Both the position numbers and the translations under genes were made by a program. The notes under the pieces are model-generated. The model was not told where the DNA came from and did not search any database. It was given only the letters and a program-made list of their open reading frames with translations. From Peptococcaceae bacterium UBA5767 (GTDB lineage: Bacteria > Bacillota > TC1 > UBA5767), in assembly GCA_002418765.1 (NCBI GenBank), contig DIET01000007.1, positions 12,704-69,908 on the forward strand: a DNA stretch of 57,205 nucleotides, given 5' to 3'. Below, piece after piece: positions 8,943 to 17,214 of the stretch; the first letter of the stretch is position 1; each line of letters begins with the position of its first letter.

Positions 8943-11516
8943 ATGTCCATGATAAAATCAAATTTATCCACCCTCATTGCCAAAAAAGCACAACAGCATC
9001 CGGACAAGCAGGCTATCCTTGATGCAAGCGGTCCACCTGTGACCTATGCTGGCTTCATGCAAGTCTTTGATCAGGCTGGCGCTTTTTTTCATGCCCAAGA
9101 TATCAAGCCCTGGGAACGGATTGCCCTATTGTCCCATGCTCCGATAAGCTATGCCTTGCTGGGTCTTACATTGATGGAAAAAAGTGTATACATCCCTCTT
9201 GATGAAGAGCAAAGTGAAGAACAATACCGAGACTACTTCGAGCTTCTTTCCATCGACATACTCCTTACAGACCTACCGGAGCATCCTGCAGCATTATCAG
9301 CCCAAAAGATGGGTCTGGGGATTCTCCAGTTTCGATTAAACCAGGAACAAACAAAGTGCTCTTTCCAAGGGCATTGGCTGCAAACGAGATCTTCCTTTCT
9401 TCAACCGGACTTCAAACATGCATCTCAGGCCACCATAGGAACCACCTCCGGCACCACCAGCAAACCCAAGATTGTCCCCATCACTTATGAGAATATACTA
9501 TCCAGCCACCATAATATGGCCCAGTTTTACCAATTCAACGAAAAAACAGTGACCTTGGTTGTTGTAAAAAAATCCCGAAACGGTTTCACCACAGCCGTGA
9601 CCACAGCCCTGGCCGTTGGTGGTTCCTGTGTGATTCTAGATGGTTTCAAACACAAAGATGTGCAACAAGCCATCGCATCCCACCATGTAACCTGGTTTAC
9701 AGCAGCACCAGCCGTACTCCATTCCTTTGCTGATTATCTGCAGCAAAACAAGGAAAGTCTTTCAAGCTATGATTTGGAATTCATCCGCTCGAGCGGCGCG
9801 CCTCTTCCCAAAAAACAAAAGGAAGTGTTGGAGAATATTTTTGGTGTTCCTGTTTACCAAACCTATGGTGCCACCGAAACACGCATGCTGACATCGACTT
9901 ATCATGCCCCCAAGGGTTATAAGGAAGGTTCTGTGGGCATCTCGATTGGGGCTAAGTTGAAGGTGCAAGACGGCGAGATCCTGGTTTCCGGGCCTGGTGT
10001 TTTCCCAGGCTATGAGCATGCTGCTGAACCAAGAGAACAGGTTTTTAGCGACGATTGGTTTCACACAGGTGACCTGGGTTATATTGATGAAGATGGTTAT
10101 GTTTTCATCACCGGCAGAATCAAGGAAATGATCAACAGAGGGGGAGAAAAAGTTTCACCTTATGAAGTAGAAGCGGCCATCGTGCGTCATCCTTTCATTG
10201 AAAACACAGCCGTATTCCCCTACCCCAATGACATTGGTTCCGAGGATGTCGGTGCGGTGATTGTCCCCAAAAAGGGTGCAGCAATAACCCTAAGCATACT
10301 CAGACAGCATCTCAAAGGACAGGTTAGTGCCTACAAAATGCCGACACGTCTGTACTGCCTTGATGAGATTCCAACCAGCGACAACCACAAAGTGCAGAGA
10401 AAAAACTTGTACCAGCTCTTGGAAACAAACTATCCCCATACGCTTTGTCAGGAAGAGGCCTCCTCTTCTGATGTTTCCTCGCTGCCACTGACAGATACCA
10501 TGATGCAACTGCAAACCCTTTGGCAATCACTGCTGAAACGATCTTCCATCTCCCTGGATGCACACTTTTTCGATTTGGGAGGAGACTCCTTGATGCTGGC
10601 CATCGTACTGAGTGAACTAGAATCCAAATGGGGCGTAGTCCTATCAACAAATGATTTTTTTGCCCATGATACGATTCGCTCATTGGCTTTCTTCCTCGAT
10701 GGGTATGAAAAACAATCGGTTTCTTATACATATTTGGTTCCCATCAAACCAACCGGCAACAGACCACCGCTCTTTTGTCTGCACACCGGTGATGGCGAGG
10801 CAGTCACCTATCACCGGTTGGGGTGGTACATGCATGAAGACCGGCCAGTGTATGCCATTAAATTCAAGCCGGAAGCAGGATGGACTCATCCACTGCAATT
10901 CAAAGAACTGGCCACACGCTACGCCACGGAAATACGAAAACTCAGTCCCCAGGGACCATATCATGTTTTGGGTACCTGCTATGGTGGGGTTCTTGGTCTG
11001 GCCATCTGTGCCGCCCTGATTGAAGCTGGCGGTATAATCGGATCTTTGTCCATGCTCGATGCGGCTCCACCCAAGACAAACAAAAAGATCTATGGAAAAC
11101 TCTTGGCCAACAGCCTGCACCAAATTCTCCATATGCCCTGGCAGGAGATTGGCCCTTTGATCCGAAAGAAAGGAAGATCGTTCATCCGGCTTAGCCTCAA
11201 CCGACAACGTAAAAAAATCTATTCTCTGGCCACCAAACTCCATGCTCCCTTTCTCTACCGGCTAGGAGGATATCGCGCCGCACTCAGTCATGCCTATGCA
11301 ACCTATGAACGCGATTTTTACCACGGTACCATTCATTACTTCGAAGCAACGTTAGACAAAGTCCAGCATCACGAAAGAAAGGACTATTGGGCATCCATGG
11401 CGGAGCATCTGGCCGTGATACCCATGAACTGTTATCACAATTACATGCATACGGATGAAAATACTAAGGTGCTGATAAGTGAATTAGAAAAAATTATGGA
11501 GGAACGCGATGCTTAA
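8943..11516 (+). CDS. NRPS-like A-PCP-TE protein with Cys-type thioesterase
   Basis: A complete single-chain activation and release module of 857 aa. Adenylation domain ~1-490: TTSGTTSKPKIVP (A3, with an unusual Ser), YQTYGATETRML (A5), HTGDLGYIDEDG (A7), GRIKEMINRGGEKVSPYEV (A8), A10 lysine in SDNHKVQRKN. Carrier domain ~510-590 with FFDLGGDSLML (Ser549). Thioesterase ~600-857 with GTCYGG (Cys679), Asp706 and His832 in CYHNY. There is no condensation domain, so it activates one building block and hands it on. A GTG at 8937 is in frame, but GAGAG five nt before the ATG at 8943 favours that start. The stop overlaps the TRAP permease gene by 8 nt. It is paralogous to the two-gene module on its left. 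Confidence 0.87.
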   Translation: MSMIKSNLSTLIAKKAQQHPDKQAILDASGPPVTYAGFMQVFDQAGAFFHAQDIKPWERIALLSHAPISYALLGLTLMEKSVYIPLDEEQSEEQYRDYFELLSIDILLTDLPEHPAALSAQKMGLGILQFRLNQEQTKCSFQGHWLQTRSSFLQPDFKHASQATIGTTSGTTSKPKIVPITYENILSSHHNMAQFYQFNEKTVTLVVVKKSRNGFTTAVTTALAVGGSCVILDGFKHKDVQQAIASHHVTWFTAAPAVLHSFADYLQQNKESLSSYDLEFIRSSGAPLPKKQKEVLENIFGVPVYQTYGATETRMLTSTYHAPKGYKEGSVGISIGAKLKVQDGEILVSGPGVFPGYEHAAEPREQVFSDDWFHTGDLGYIDEDGYVFITGRIKEMINRGGEKVSPYEVEAAIVRHPFIENTAVFPYPNDIGSEDVGAVIVPKKGAAITLSILRQHLKGQVSAYKMPTRLYCLDEIPTSDNHKVQRKNLYQLLETNYPHTLCQEEASSSDVSSLPLTDTMMQLQTLWQSLLKRSSISLDAHFFDLGGDSLMLAIVLSELESKWGVVLSTNDFFAHDTIRSLAFFLDGYEKQSVSYTYLVPIKPTGNRPPLFCLHTGDGEAVTYHRLGWYMHEDRPVYAIKFKPEAGWTHPLQFKELATRYATEIRKLSPQGPYHVLGTCYGGVLGLAICAALIEAGGIIGSLSMLDAAPPKTNKKIYGKLLANSLHQILHMPWQEIGPLIRKKGRSFIRLSLNRQRKKIYSLATKLHAPFLYRLGGYRAALSHAYATYERDFYHGTIHYFEATLDKVQHHERKDYWASMAEHLAVIPMNCYHNYMHTDENTKVLISELEKIMEERDA

Positions 11517-13422
11517 CACATTGACTGGAACAGGAGAAAAACGTCTGCTCTCCCAGGGACCCAAAAAAGTACGTGATCTCCTGTCCATCATCACAGCACT
11601 CTACACGATGCTGGCTGCCTTCATCTATCCAGAGCCATATCTGCATAGGAGTCTGTCTTTTGGCCTCATTTTTGCCATCTTATTTTTAAGTTATACCTCG
11701 CCGGGTTCTGATAGCAAAACCTCCTTGCCTAAAAAAGACATCCTCTTTGCCCTTATGTCGCTCAGCGTCAGTGCCTACATCGGATTGAACCTGGAGCGCT
11801 TGATTTCCCGTTATATTTTTTTTGATCCGGTAAGCTTATCTGATGTGGTTTTTTTTGGTATCGCCATGTTCCTCATGCTGGAAGGTAGTCGAAGAATCAT
11901 CGGCCCATGGCTTCCCGGTCTTACCCTTTTTTCTCTGTTGTACCTGACTTTAGGTCAGTTTATTCCGGGACAGTTTTCTCATCAAGGATTTAGCCTAGCC
12001 TACATGACTGATGGGCTGTTTTTGTCTACCTTTGGACTTTGGGGCCCCACCATGGGCACCGCCACAGGTCATGTCATGATCTTCTTAATTTTCGGGGCCT
12101 TCTTCATCCGCTCAGGGGCTGGAGATTTTCTTTTTGATTTTGCTACCGCCTTTGCCGGAGCAAGCCGTGGCGGCATTTCCAAAATCGCCGTCATCACATC
12201 CGCCCTGTTTGGCATGATTTCAGGCGGACCAATCTCCAACATTTCGACAACAGGATCTATTACCATTCCGGCCATGGTCAAAAACGGCTATCCACCGGAA
12301 TTTGCTGCCTCCACCGAATGCTGTGCTTCTGTGGGAGGGATCTTCATGCCCCCCATCATGGGCTCCGTCATCTTCATCATGTCTGAAATCACTGGTATAC
12401 CCTACAGCCAAATCGGCAAACAGGCATTCCTGCCGGCCCTTATTTATTTTTCTGCTTTGTTCTTTATTATTGATGCCCGTTCCGCCAAACTGGGTATTTC
12501 GGGTTACCCGGAGAATAAGCGCGAATCCTTTCAGAAACTAATGACCCGGGGCATCCATTTCTTTGTCCCTCTTTTTTATCTCATCATCCGGCTTATCAGT
12601 GGCATCAGCCCATCTCGAGCCGGTTTGGAAACCATTGCCGTTATCATGATTATCACCGCCTTTGGAGAGCATAGCTTTTTTCATCTAAACACACTGGGTG
12701 AAACATTGGTAGCCGGCATCAAGCGAAGCATCATGGTGGTCAGCACCCTGGCAACCTGCAGCATTCTGGTCGGCGTCATCACCATCACCGGCATCAGCAC
12801 CAAATTTAGTTCCTATCTTATGTCCATGGTTGATTTTTCCATCACCCTGACACTCGTTCTGGTGATGCTGATCACCCTGTTTTTGGGCCTGGCCATGAAT
12901 ATGACTTCTTCGTATCTCATTACGGCGGTGATCTGTGCACCGATACTCATCCGATATGGATTTGAACCGCTGAGTGTGCATATGTTTATTCTCTATTTTG
13001 CAACCACAGCCACCATCACGCCCCCTGTCGCCGTCACGGCTTTTCTGGCTGCCTCCATGGCCGGAGCCTCTCCCATGCGGGTCGGTTTTTCAGCCATGAA
13101 AATGGGGATGGTGGCCTACATCCTACCCTTTGTCTTCATCACCAATCCCGCCATTTTGCTAATTGGTACACCCTTGCAAATCCTCTTGGGTTTTGGGGGT
13201 GCCCTGCTGGGCGTTTCGTTCATCGCCTATGGCAGCGAGAGATGGTGGGCCAAAAGCCCCATACCCTGGACCTATGCGTTGCCCCTTATCCTGGCTGGTA
13301 TCATGCCCTTAACAGGAAACCTTTATTTCATCCTGGGTGGCTTAACATTGGCCATTGGGCTGCATATACTCTTAACTTGGCAAAGAAAAAAAATAGCAAC
13401 CATCTTGGAGGAAAACAAATGA
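11509..13422 (+). CDS. TRAP transporter fused permease (4TM/12TM fusion type)
   Basis: Membrane permease of a TRAP-TAXI type secondary uptake system. The 637-aa protein has an N-terminal group of about four membrane segments (DctQ-like) followed by a large DctM-like part. Typical signatures are TATGHVMIFLIFGAFFIRSG, SGGPISNISTTGSITIPAM and AASTECCASVGGIFMPPIMG. GGAGG precedes the ATG, which lies 8 nt inside the end of the A-PCP-TE gene. The next gene, coupled by ATGA, encodes the matching TAXI binding protein. The solute is unknown; coupling to the activation module suggests it may import that module's substrate, which is an inference. Confidence 0.93.
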   Translation: MLNTLTGTGEKRLLSQGPKKVRDLLSIITALYTMLAAFIYPEPYLHRSLSFGLIFAILFLSYTSPGSDSKTSLPKKDILFALMSLSVSAYIGLNLERLISRYIFFDPVSLSDVVFFGIAMFLMLEGSRRIIGPWLPGLTLFSLLYLTLGQFIPGQFSHQGFSLAYMTDGLFLSTFGLWGPTMGTATGHVMIFLIFGAFFIRSGAGDFLFDFATAFAGASRGGISKIAVITSALFGMISGGPISNISTTGSITIPAMVKNGYPPEFAASTECCASVGGIFMPPIMGSVIFIMSEITGIPYSQIGKQAFLPALIYFSALFFIIDARSAKLGISGYPENKRESFQKLMTRGIHFFVPLFYLIIRLISGISPSRAGLETIAVIMIITAFGEHSFFHLNTLGETLVAGIKRSIMVVSTLATCSILVGVITITGISTKFSSYLMSMVDFSITLTLVLVMLITLFLGLAMNMTSSYLITAVICAPILIRYGFEPLSVHMFILYFATTATITPPVAVTAFLAASMAGASPMRVGFSAMKMGMVAYILPFVFITNPAILLIGTPLQILLGFGGALLGVSFIAYGSERWWAKSPIPWTYALPLILAGIMPLTGNLYFILGGLTLAIGLHILLTWQRKKIATILEENK

Positions 13423-14450
13423 AAACTATGATTCGATTTCTGCTTATCATCAGTCTTGCCCTACCTACCCTGACAGGATGTCAGGCGAGTGAAACGCCTG
13501 CACCAGCGTCTTCCCCGGTCACGGCTACAGAACTGTCTTCCGATGAAGCCCCGATGGAAGCCACTCTCATTCAGGGAAATCCAAGCGGACTTTGGTATAT
13601 GCTGACGACCGCCATCAGCGAGTCTCTAAGCGACACCTACCCCGGGTCCATACTGAATATCACACCTGGCTCTTCAGGCCCGAACATTCTTCGACTTGAC
13701 GCTTCTGAAGCTGACTTTGCCATGCTTCACTCCAACCTCACCTATGAAGCCATCTATGGACTGGGCGGGTATGAAGAAACACACGAGCATATCCGGGGCA
13801 TTGCTTCCTTTTATCCTTCCTATGTGCAATTTGTACTCAAGGAAAAATTCAACATCACTTCCTTTGCGCAATTTATAGAAGAAAAACCTTCTGTACGCAT
13901 ATCCATCGGTTCACAGGGAAGCTCAACCGCAGATGCTTTCCTGCGGGTACTCGGTGCCTATGACCTGACAGTCGAAGACTTGGAATCCTGGGGCTGCACC
14001 ATTGAATACAAAGGGCAAGCTGATATGAGCAAAATGTTTTCAGATGGTGTTCTGGATGGCTTTTTTATCATTGCCGCTGCCCAGAACCCTATCATCATCG
14101 AAAATATCGTCAACACACCCATGAACTTTGTGGTCATAGAAGAACCCATCATCAAAGAACTGGCTGAAGAGTATGGCTATGCACTAGGAACCATCACCCA
14201 GGACAATTATGATTTTCTATCTCAGGATCTTCTGACCCTGACCACATACTCTATGCTGGGGGCCTCAGACCAAACGCCTGTGGACAAAGCTTACAAAATG
14301 GCCAAGACGCTACATGAAAATCTTGACTATCTTACGAGCATCCATGTCTCTTTGGCCGATTTAAATCCAGAGATCCTCATTGATACCCACGGCATTCCTT
14401 TGCATCCAGGAGCAGAAATGTACTACCGGGAAATTGGTCTCATCGACTGA
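13419..14450 (+). CDS. TAXI-family TRAP transporter solute-binding lipoprotein
   Basis: Extracytoplasmic receptor that delivers a solute to the fused TRAP permease encoded directly upstream. The 343-aa product starts with a signal peptide and a lipobox LPTLTGC (Cys21), so it should be a membrane-anchored lipoprotein. It contains the TAXI features GNPSGLWYMLTTAISE, TPGSSGPNILRL and SIGSQGSSTADAFLRVLGAY. A longer frame exists upstream, but GGAGG eight nt before the ATG at 13419 and the signal peptide fix the start. The ATG overlaps the permease stop (ATGA). The gene ends at a strong bidirectional terminator. Confidence 0.93.
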   Translation: MKTMIRFLLIISLALPTLTGCQASETPAPASSPVTATELSSDEAPMEATLIQGNPSGLWYMLTTAISESLSDTYPGSILNITPGSSGPNILRLDASEADFAMLHSNLTYEAIYGLGGYEETHEHIRGIASFYPSYVQFVLKEKFNITSFAQFIEEKPSVRISIGSQGSSTADAFLRVLGAYDLTVEDLESWGCTIEYKGQADMSKMFSDGVLDGFFIIAAAQNPIIIENIVNTPMNFVVIEEPIIKELAEEYGYALGTITQDNYDFLSQDLLTLTTYSMLGASDQTPVDKAYKMAKTLHENLDYLTSIHVSLADLNPEILIDTHGIPLHPGAEMYYREIGLID

Positions 14451-14470
14451 CATCCTCTATGAAATAAAAA

Positions 14471-14508
14471 AAGGACCAGACTGCCCATCTCCGGAAAGTC
14501 TGGTCCTT
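14471..14508. terminator. Bidirectional rho-independent terminator
   Basis: AAGGACCAGACT (14471-14482) and AGTCTGGTCCTT (14497-14508) form a perfect 12-bp stem with a 14-nt loop. An A-rich run lies on the left and a T-rich run on the right. It separates the convergent TAXI gene and the 17-gene leftward operon and can serve both. Confidence 0.9.
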
Positions 14509-14528
14509 CTATATTCCTTTTCTTGCTT

Positions 14529-15320
14529 TCACCCGAGCAAGCGATATAGCAAGATACCAGAACCCAAAGAAAGGATAAGCCACCACGTTGCCTGGTAAAG
14601 AGAAGCCACCACAAAGAGCAGCACAAGAGATCCTATCAGAAAACAAATGCCTTGTTGCACATATCCGGCTTCCAAACGCTTCCCCAAGTCATCTTGGATC
14701 TGTTCATCAAACTGGGTGAGGTACGCTAGCCAAGAGAGCATCAGCACACTCAAGATGGCTTTCCAGCCTGCCAAAGAAAACAGCACAGAGGCATCCACCA
14801 GGGTCAAGGGATAGAATAGAAAACTCCCCAAAAATGATCCCACAAACAATATCCCCATGAAGGCCATCCTCTTGTCTTTATCATACCGGCTATAAGCCAT
14901 CCAGAAGGCCATGGCCGGAAGCAGAAGAAAGACACCATTTCTCTGACTTAGCACCAGATAAAATGACAAACCCGCAATGCCAGCGATATCCAGATTGCTG
15001 GGCACCTGTCCGCAAATTTTGGTGATCAGACGAAGGAGAAGGAGCAACAAGAACAACACTCCAAAATCAAAACCATCCAATATAAAAACAACACCCAGAT
15101 AAATAAATCCAGCTACAAAAGCAGATAGATCATGCTCCGGATCAATCTCTCTGGCCAGCGCCCAGCAAAGGAAAAACCCAAACCCCAACTGTGCGCCCAA
15201 CGAAAAAGATGAAAACCACCAGGCTCCGCCCAAGAAAAGAAGCATACTGATGATGCTCATATTGCGATTGGTCTTATAACGAAAGTCGATTATGCGACCC
15301 AAGGTAAACCCTCTCATCAT
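14529..15320 (-). CDS. Polytopic membrane protein of unknown function
   Basis: I do not recognise the family. The 263-aa product is mostly hydrophobic with about 7-8 probable membrane segments, for example LLFLGGAWWFSSFSLGAQ and ICFLIGSLVLLFVVASLY. A short acidic cytoplasmic-looking loop (FDEQIQDDLGKRLEAG) precedes the last two segments. It is too short for an ordinary O-antigen polymerase. GGAGAG lies upstream of the ATG. It is the last gene of the long leftward operon, two nt after rfbD, which implies a role linked to the glycan or its export, but nothing in the sequence proves this. Confidence 0.75.
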   Translation of the reverse strand: MMRGFTLGRIIDFRYKTNRNMSIISMLLFLGGAWWFSSFSLGAQLGFGFFLCWALAREIDPEHDLSAFVAGFIYLGVVFILDGFDFGVLFLLLLLLRLITKICGQVPSNLDIAGIAGLSFYLVLSQRNGVFLLLPAMAFWMAYSRYDKDKRMAFMGILFVGSFLGSFLFYPLTLVDASVLFSLAGWKAILSVLMLSWLAYLTQFDEQIQDDLGKRLEAGYVQQGICFLIGSLVLLFVVASLYQATWWLILSLGSGILLYRLLG

Positions 15321-15321
15321 T

Positions 15322-16170
15322 TCATTCTCTCCTTATGGTCAAGAGATAATCAGCCAAAGCTTCTTCCCAGGTAGAAAGCCTGGTCAATCCGGGAAGAGAA
15401 AGCGACGTCTTAACCAATCTGGAATTGCGTGGTCGCTTGGCTTTCATTGAAAACTCCTCACTGGCTACAGGTATGAATCTGGCTTTGAGCTTCTTTCTTC
15501 GAGCGATTTCCGAAGCAAACTCGTACCAACTACAATATCCCTCATTGGTCACATGATGGATTCCATATTGCTCTGTCTGCATAAGAGCCAGCAGCCACCT
15601 GGCCAGATCAGGAATGTAGGTAGGAGAACCCCACTGATCGCAAACCACCTTCACCTCCTCTTGACTGTTACCCACAGACAACATGGTCTTTACAAAATCT
15701 CGACCATATCCTCCGAACAACCAAGACGTACGCACAATGAAATGCTCCTTAAGCAGATCTTGTACCACAAGCTCTCCTTCATATTTGCTCTGTCCGTAGA
15801 CATTGATAGGATGAGGAAAATCCGTTGTATCATAAGGTGTTTCCTTCCTACCGTCAAATACATAATCTGTACTGAGATACACCAGCTTGGCCTTTTTTCT
15901 GTAGGCGCTGATCGCCACGTTTTTGGTACCCAACACATTGATTCTGCGACATAAAGTCTCTTCCTGTTCAGCCTGCTCCACATTCGTATAGGCAGCACAA
16001 TGCAAAACCAGATCCGGATTATACGCATCCATAACCCGGTCCACCTCTTTCTGCTTGGTAATATCCATATTGATTTTGTCTGTGGACAAAAATTCCCCTT
16101 GATGGTCCGCAAGAAGCTTTTGGATAGCCACCCCTACCTGTCCTGCGCCCCCCGTCAGCAGCACCCTCAT
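15322..16170 (-). CDS. rfbD: dTDP-4-dehydrorhamnose reductase
   Basis: Last step of dTDP-L-rhamnose synthesis, an NADPH-dependent reduction. The N-terminal LLTGGAGQVGVAIQKLL nucleotide-binding loop, VLHCAAYTNVEQAE, STDYVFDG and YGQSKYEGE (the YxxxK catalytic pair) are diagnostic. The length of 282 aa is usual. The ATG overlaps the rfbB stop by 4 nt (ATGA). All four rhamnose genes are present in the operon, but the sulfate-activation genes separate rfbC/rfbA from rfbB/rfbD. Confidence 0.95.
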   Translation of the reverse strand: MRVLLTGGAGQVGVAIQKLLADHQGEFLSTDKINMDITKQKEVDRVMDAYNPDLVLHCAAYTNVEQAEQEETLCRRINVLGTKNVAISAYRKKAKLVYLSTDYVFDGRKETPYDTTDFPHPINVYGQSKYEGELVVQDLLKEHFIVRTSWLFGGYGRDFVKTMLSVGNSQEEVKVVCDQWGSPTYIPDLARWLLALMQTEQYGIHHVTNEGYCSWYEFASEIARRKKLKARFIPVASEEFSMKAKRPRNSRLVKTSLSLPGLTRLSTWEEALADYLLTIRRE

Positions 16171-17201
16171 CTGGGGGCACCTATCATGTCTTGTTTCCAG
16201 CGATGCTGCTCCACGAGATAAGCCTTAGAAAGAATATCCTCCCACCACTGCGGATGGTTTAGATACCAGGAAATGGTCCTAGAAAGTCCTTCCTCAAAGG
16301 ATGTCTTGGCCTGCCAACCCAACTCATCTTTCATTTTTTTGGCATCAATGGCATACCGTAAATCATGTCCCGCCCGATCAGGGACATAGGCTATCAAGGA
16401 CAAAGGACAAGACATTTCCTCCAAAATGGTCTTTACCACCTGCAAGTTGTTTCTTTCTTGATTGGCTCCAATGTTGTACACTTCTCCAACTTTCCCCCGG
16501 CGAACGATCAGATCAATGGCTTCACAATGATCTTCCACATGAATCCAGTCTCGCACATTGCGTCCTTCCCCGTAAACAGGCAGGTACTCTTGCTGGTAAG
16601 CCCGGATTACCATCAAAGGAATCAGTTTCTCCGGAAACTGATTCGGTCCATAATTGTTGGAACAACGCGATAGGCTTACCGGCAAGCCATACGTCCGGTG
16701 ATAGGCCAAAACCAGAAGATCCGCCGCGGCCTTGGAGGCTGCATAAGGAGAAGAGGGAAGAAGAGGACTGTCCTCTATAAACAAAAGATCCGTCCGATCC
16801 AAAGGCAAATCGCCATACACTTCATCGGTGGACACCTGATGAAAACGTCCCACACCAAATTTTCTGGCTGCATCCAGCAAAACCTGCGTACCCAGAACAT
16901 TGGTCTTCAAGAATACACCCGGATCCTCAATGGACCTGTCTACATGCGACTCTGCCGCAAAATTCACGACCACGTCAAACGCTTCTCTCGCAAAAACCGC
17001 TTCCATCTGCTTTGCATCCGCTATATCCCCATCTACAAAGCCAACAGACCCCTGCAAGACTGCTTCTTTCAGGTTATACGGATTCCCGGCATACGTAAGG
17101 GCATCGACACAAATCAATTTGTCTTCAGGATGGTTCTTCAGCATATAGTGGATAAAATTACTACCAATAAATCCGGCTCCGCCCGTGATTAATATCTTCA
17201 T
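16167..17201 (-). CDS. rfbB: dTDP-glucose 4,6-dehydratase
   Basis: Second step of dTDP-L-rhamnose synthesis, giving dTDP-4-keto-6-deoxyglucose. Motifs: ILITGGAGFIGSNFIHYML NAD-binding loop, NFAAESHVDRSI, STDEVYGDL, YAASKAAADLL (YxxxK) and SNNYGPNQFPEKLIP. The length of 344 aa is standard. A GAGG site precedes the ATG. It is 13 nt after cysNC and coupled to rfbD by ATGA. Confidence 0.96.
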   Translation of the reverse strand: MKILITGGAGFIGSNFIHYMLKNHPEDKLICVDALTYAGNPYNLKEAVLQGSVGFVDGDIADAKQMEAVFAREAFDVVVNFAAESHVDRSIEDPGVFLKTNVLGTQVLLDAARKFGVGRFHQVSTDEVYGDLPLDRTDLLFIEDSPLLPSSPYAASKAAADLLVLAYHRTYGLPVSLSRCSNNYGPNQFPEKLIPLMVIRAYQQEYLPVYGEGRNVRDWIHVEDHCEAIDLIVRRGKVGEVYNIGANQERNNLQVVKTILEEMSCPLSLIAYVPDRAGHDLRYAIDAKKMKDELGWQAKTSFEEGLSRTISWYLNHPQWWEDILSKAYLVEQHRWKQDMIGAPR

Positions 17202-17214
17202 TGCTTATTTCACC

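Noticed and set aside
13242..13418. Longer N-terminus for the TAXI lipoprotein
   Set aside because: It would lie inside the TRAP permease gene and bury the signal peptide and lipobox.
14529..15320. Wzy polymerase assignment for the membrane protein
   Set aside because: At 263 aa it is much shorter than Wzy proteins and lacks an evident large periplasmic loop.
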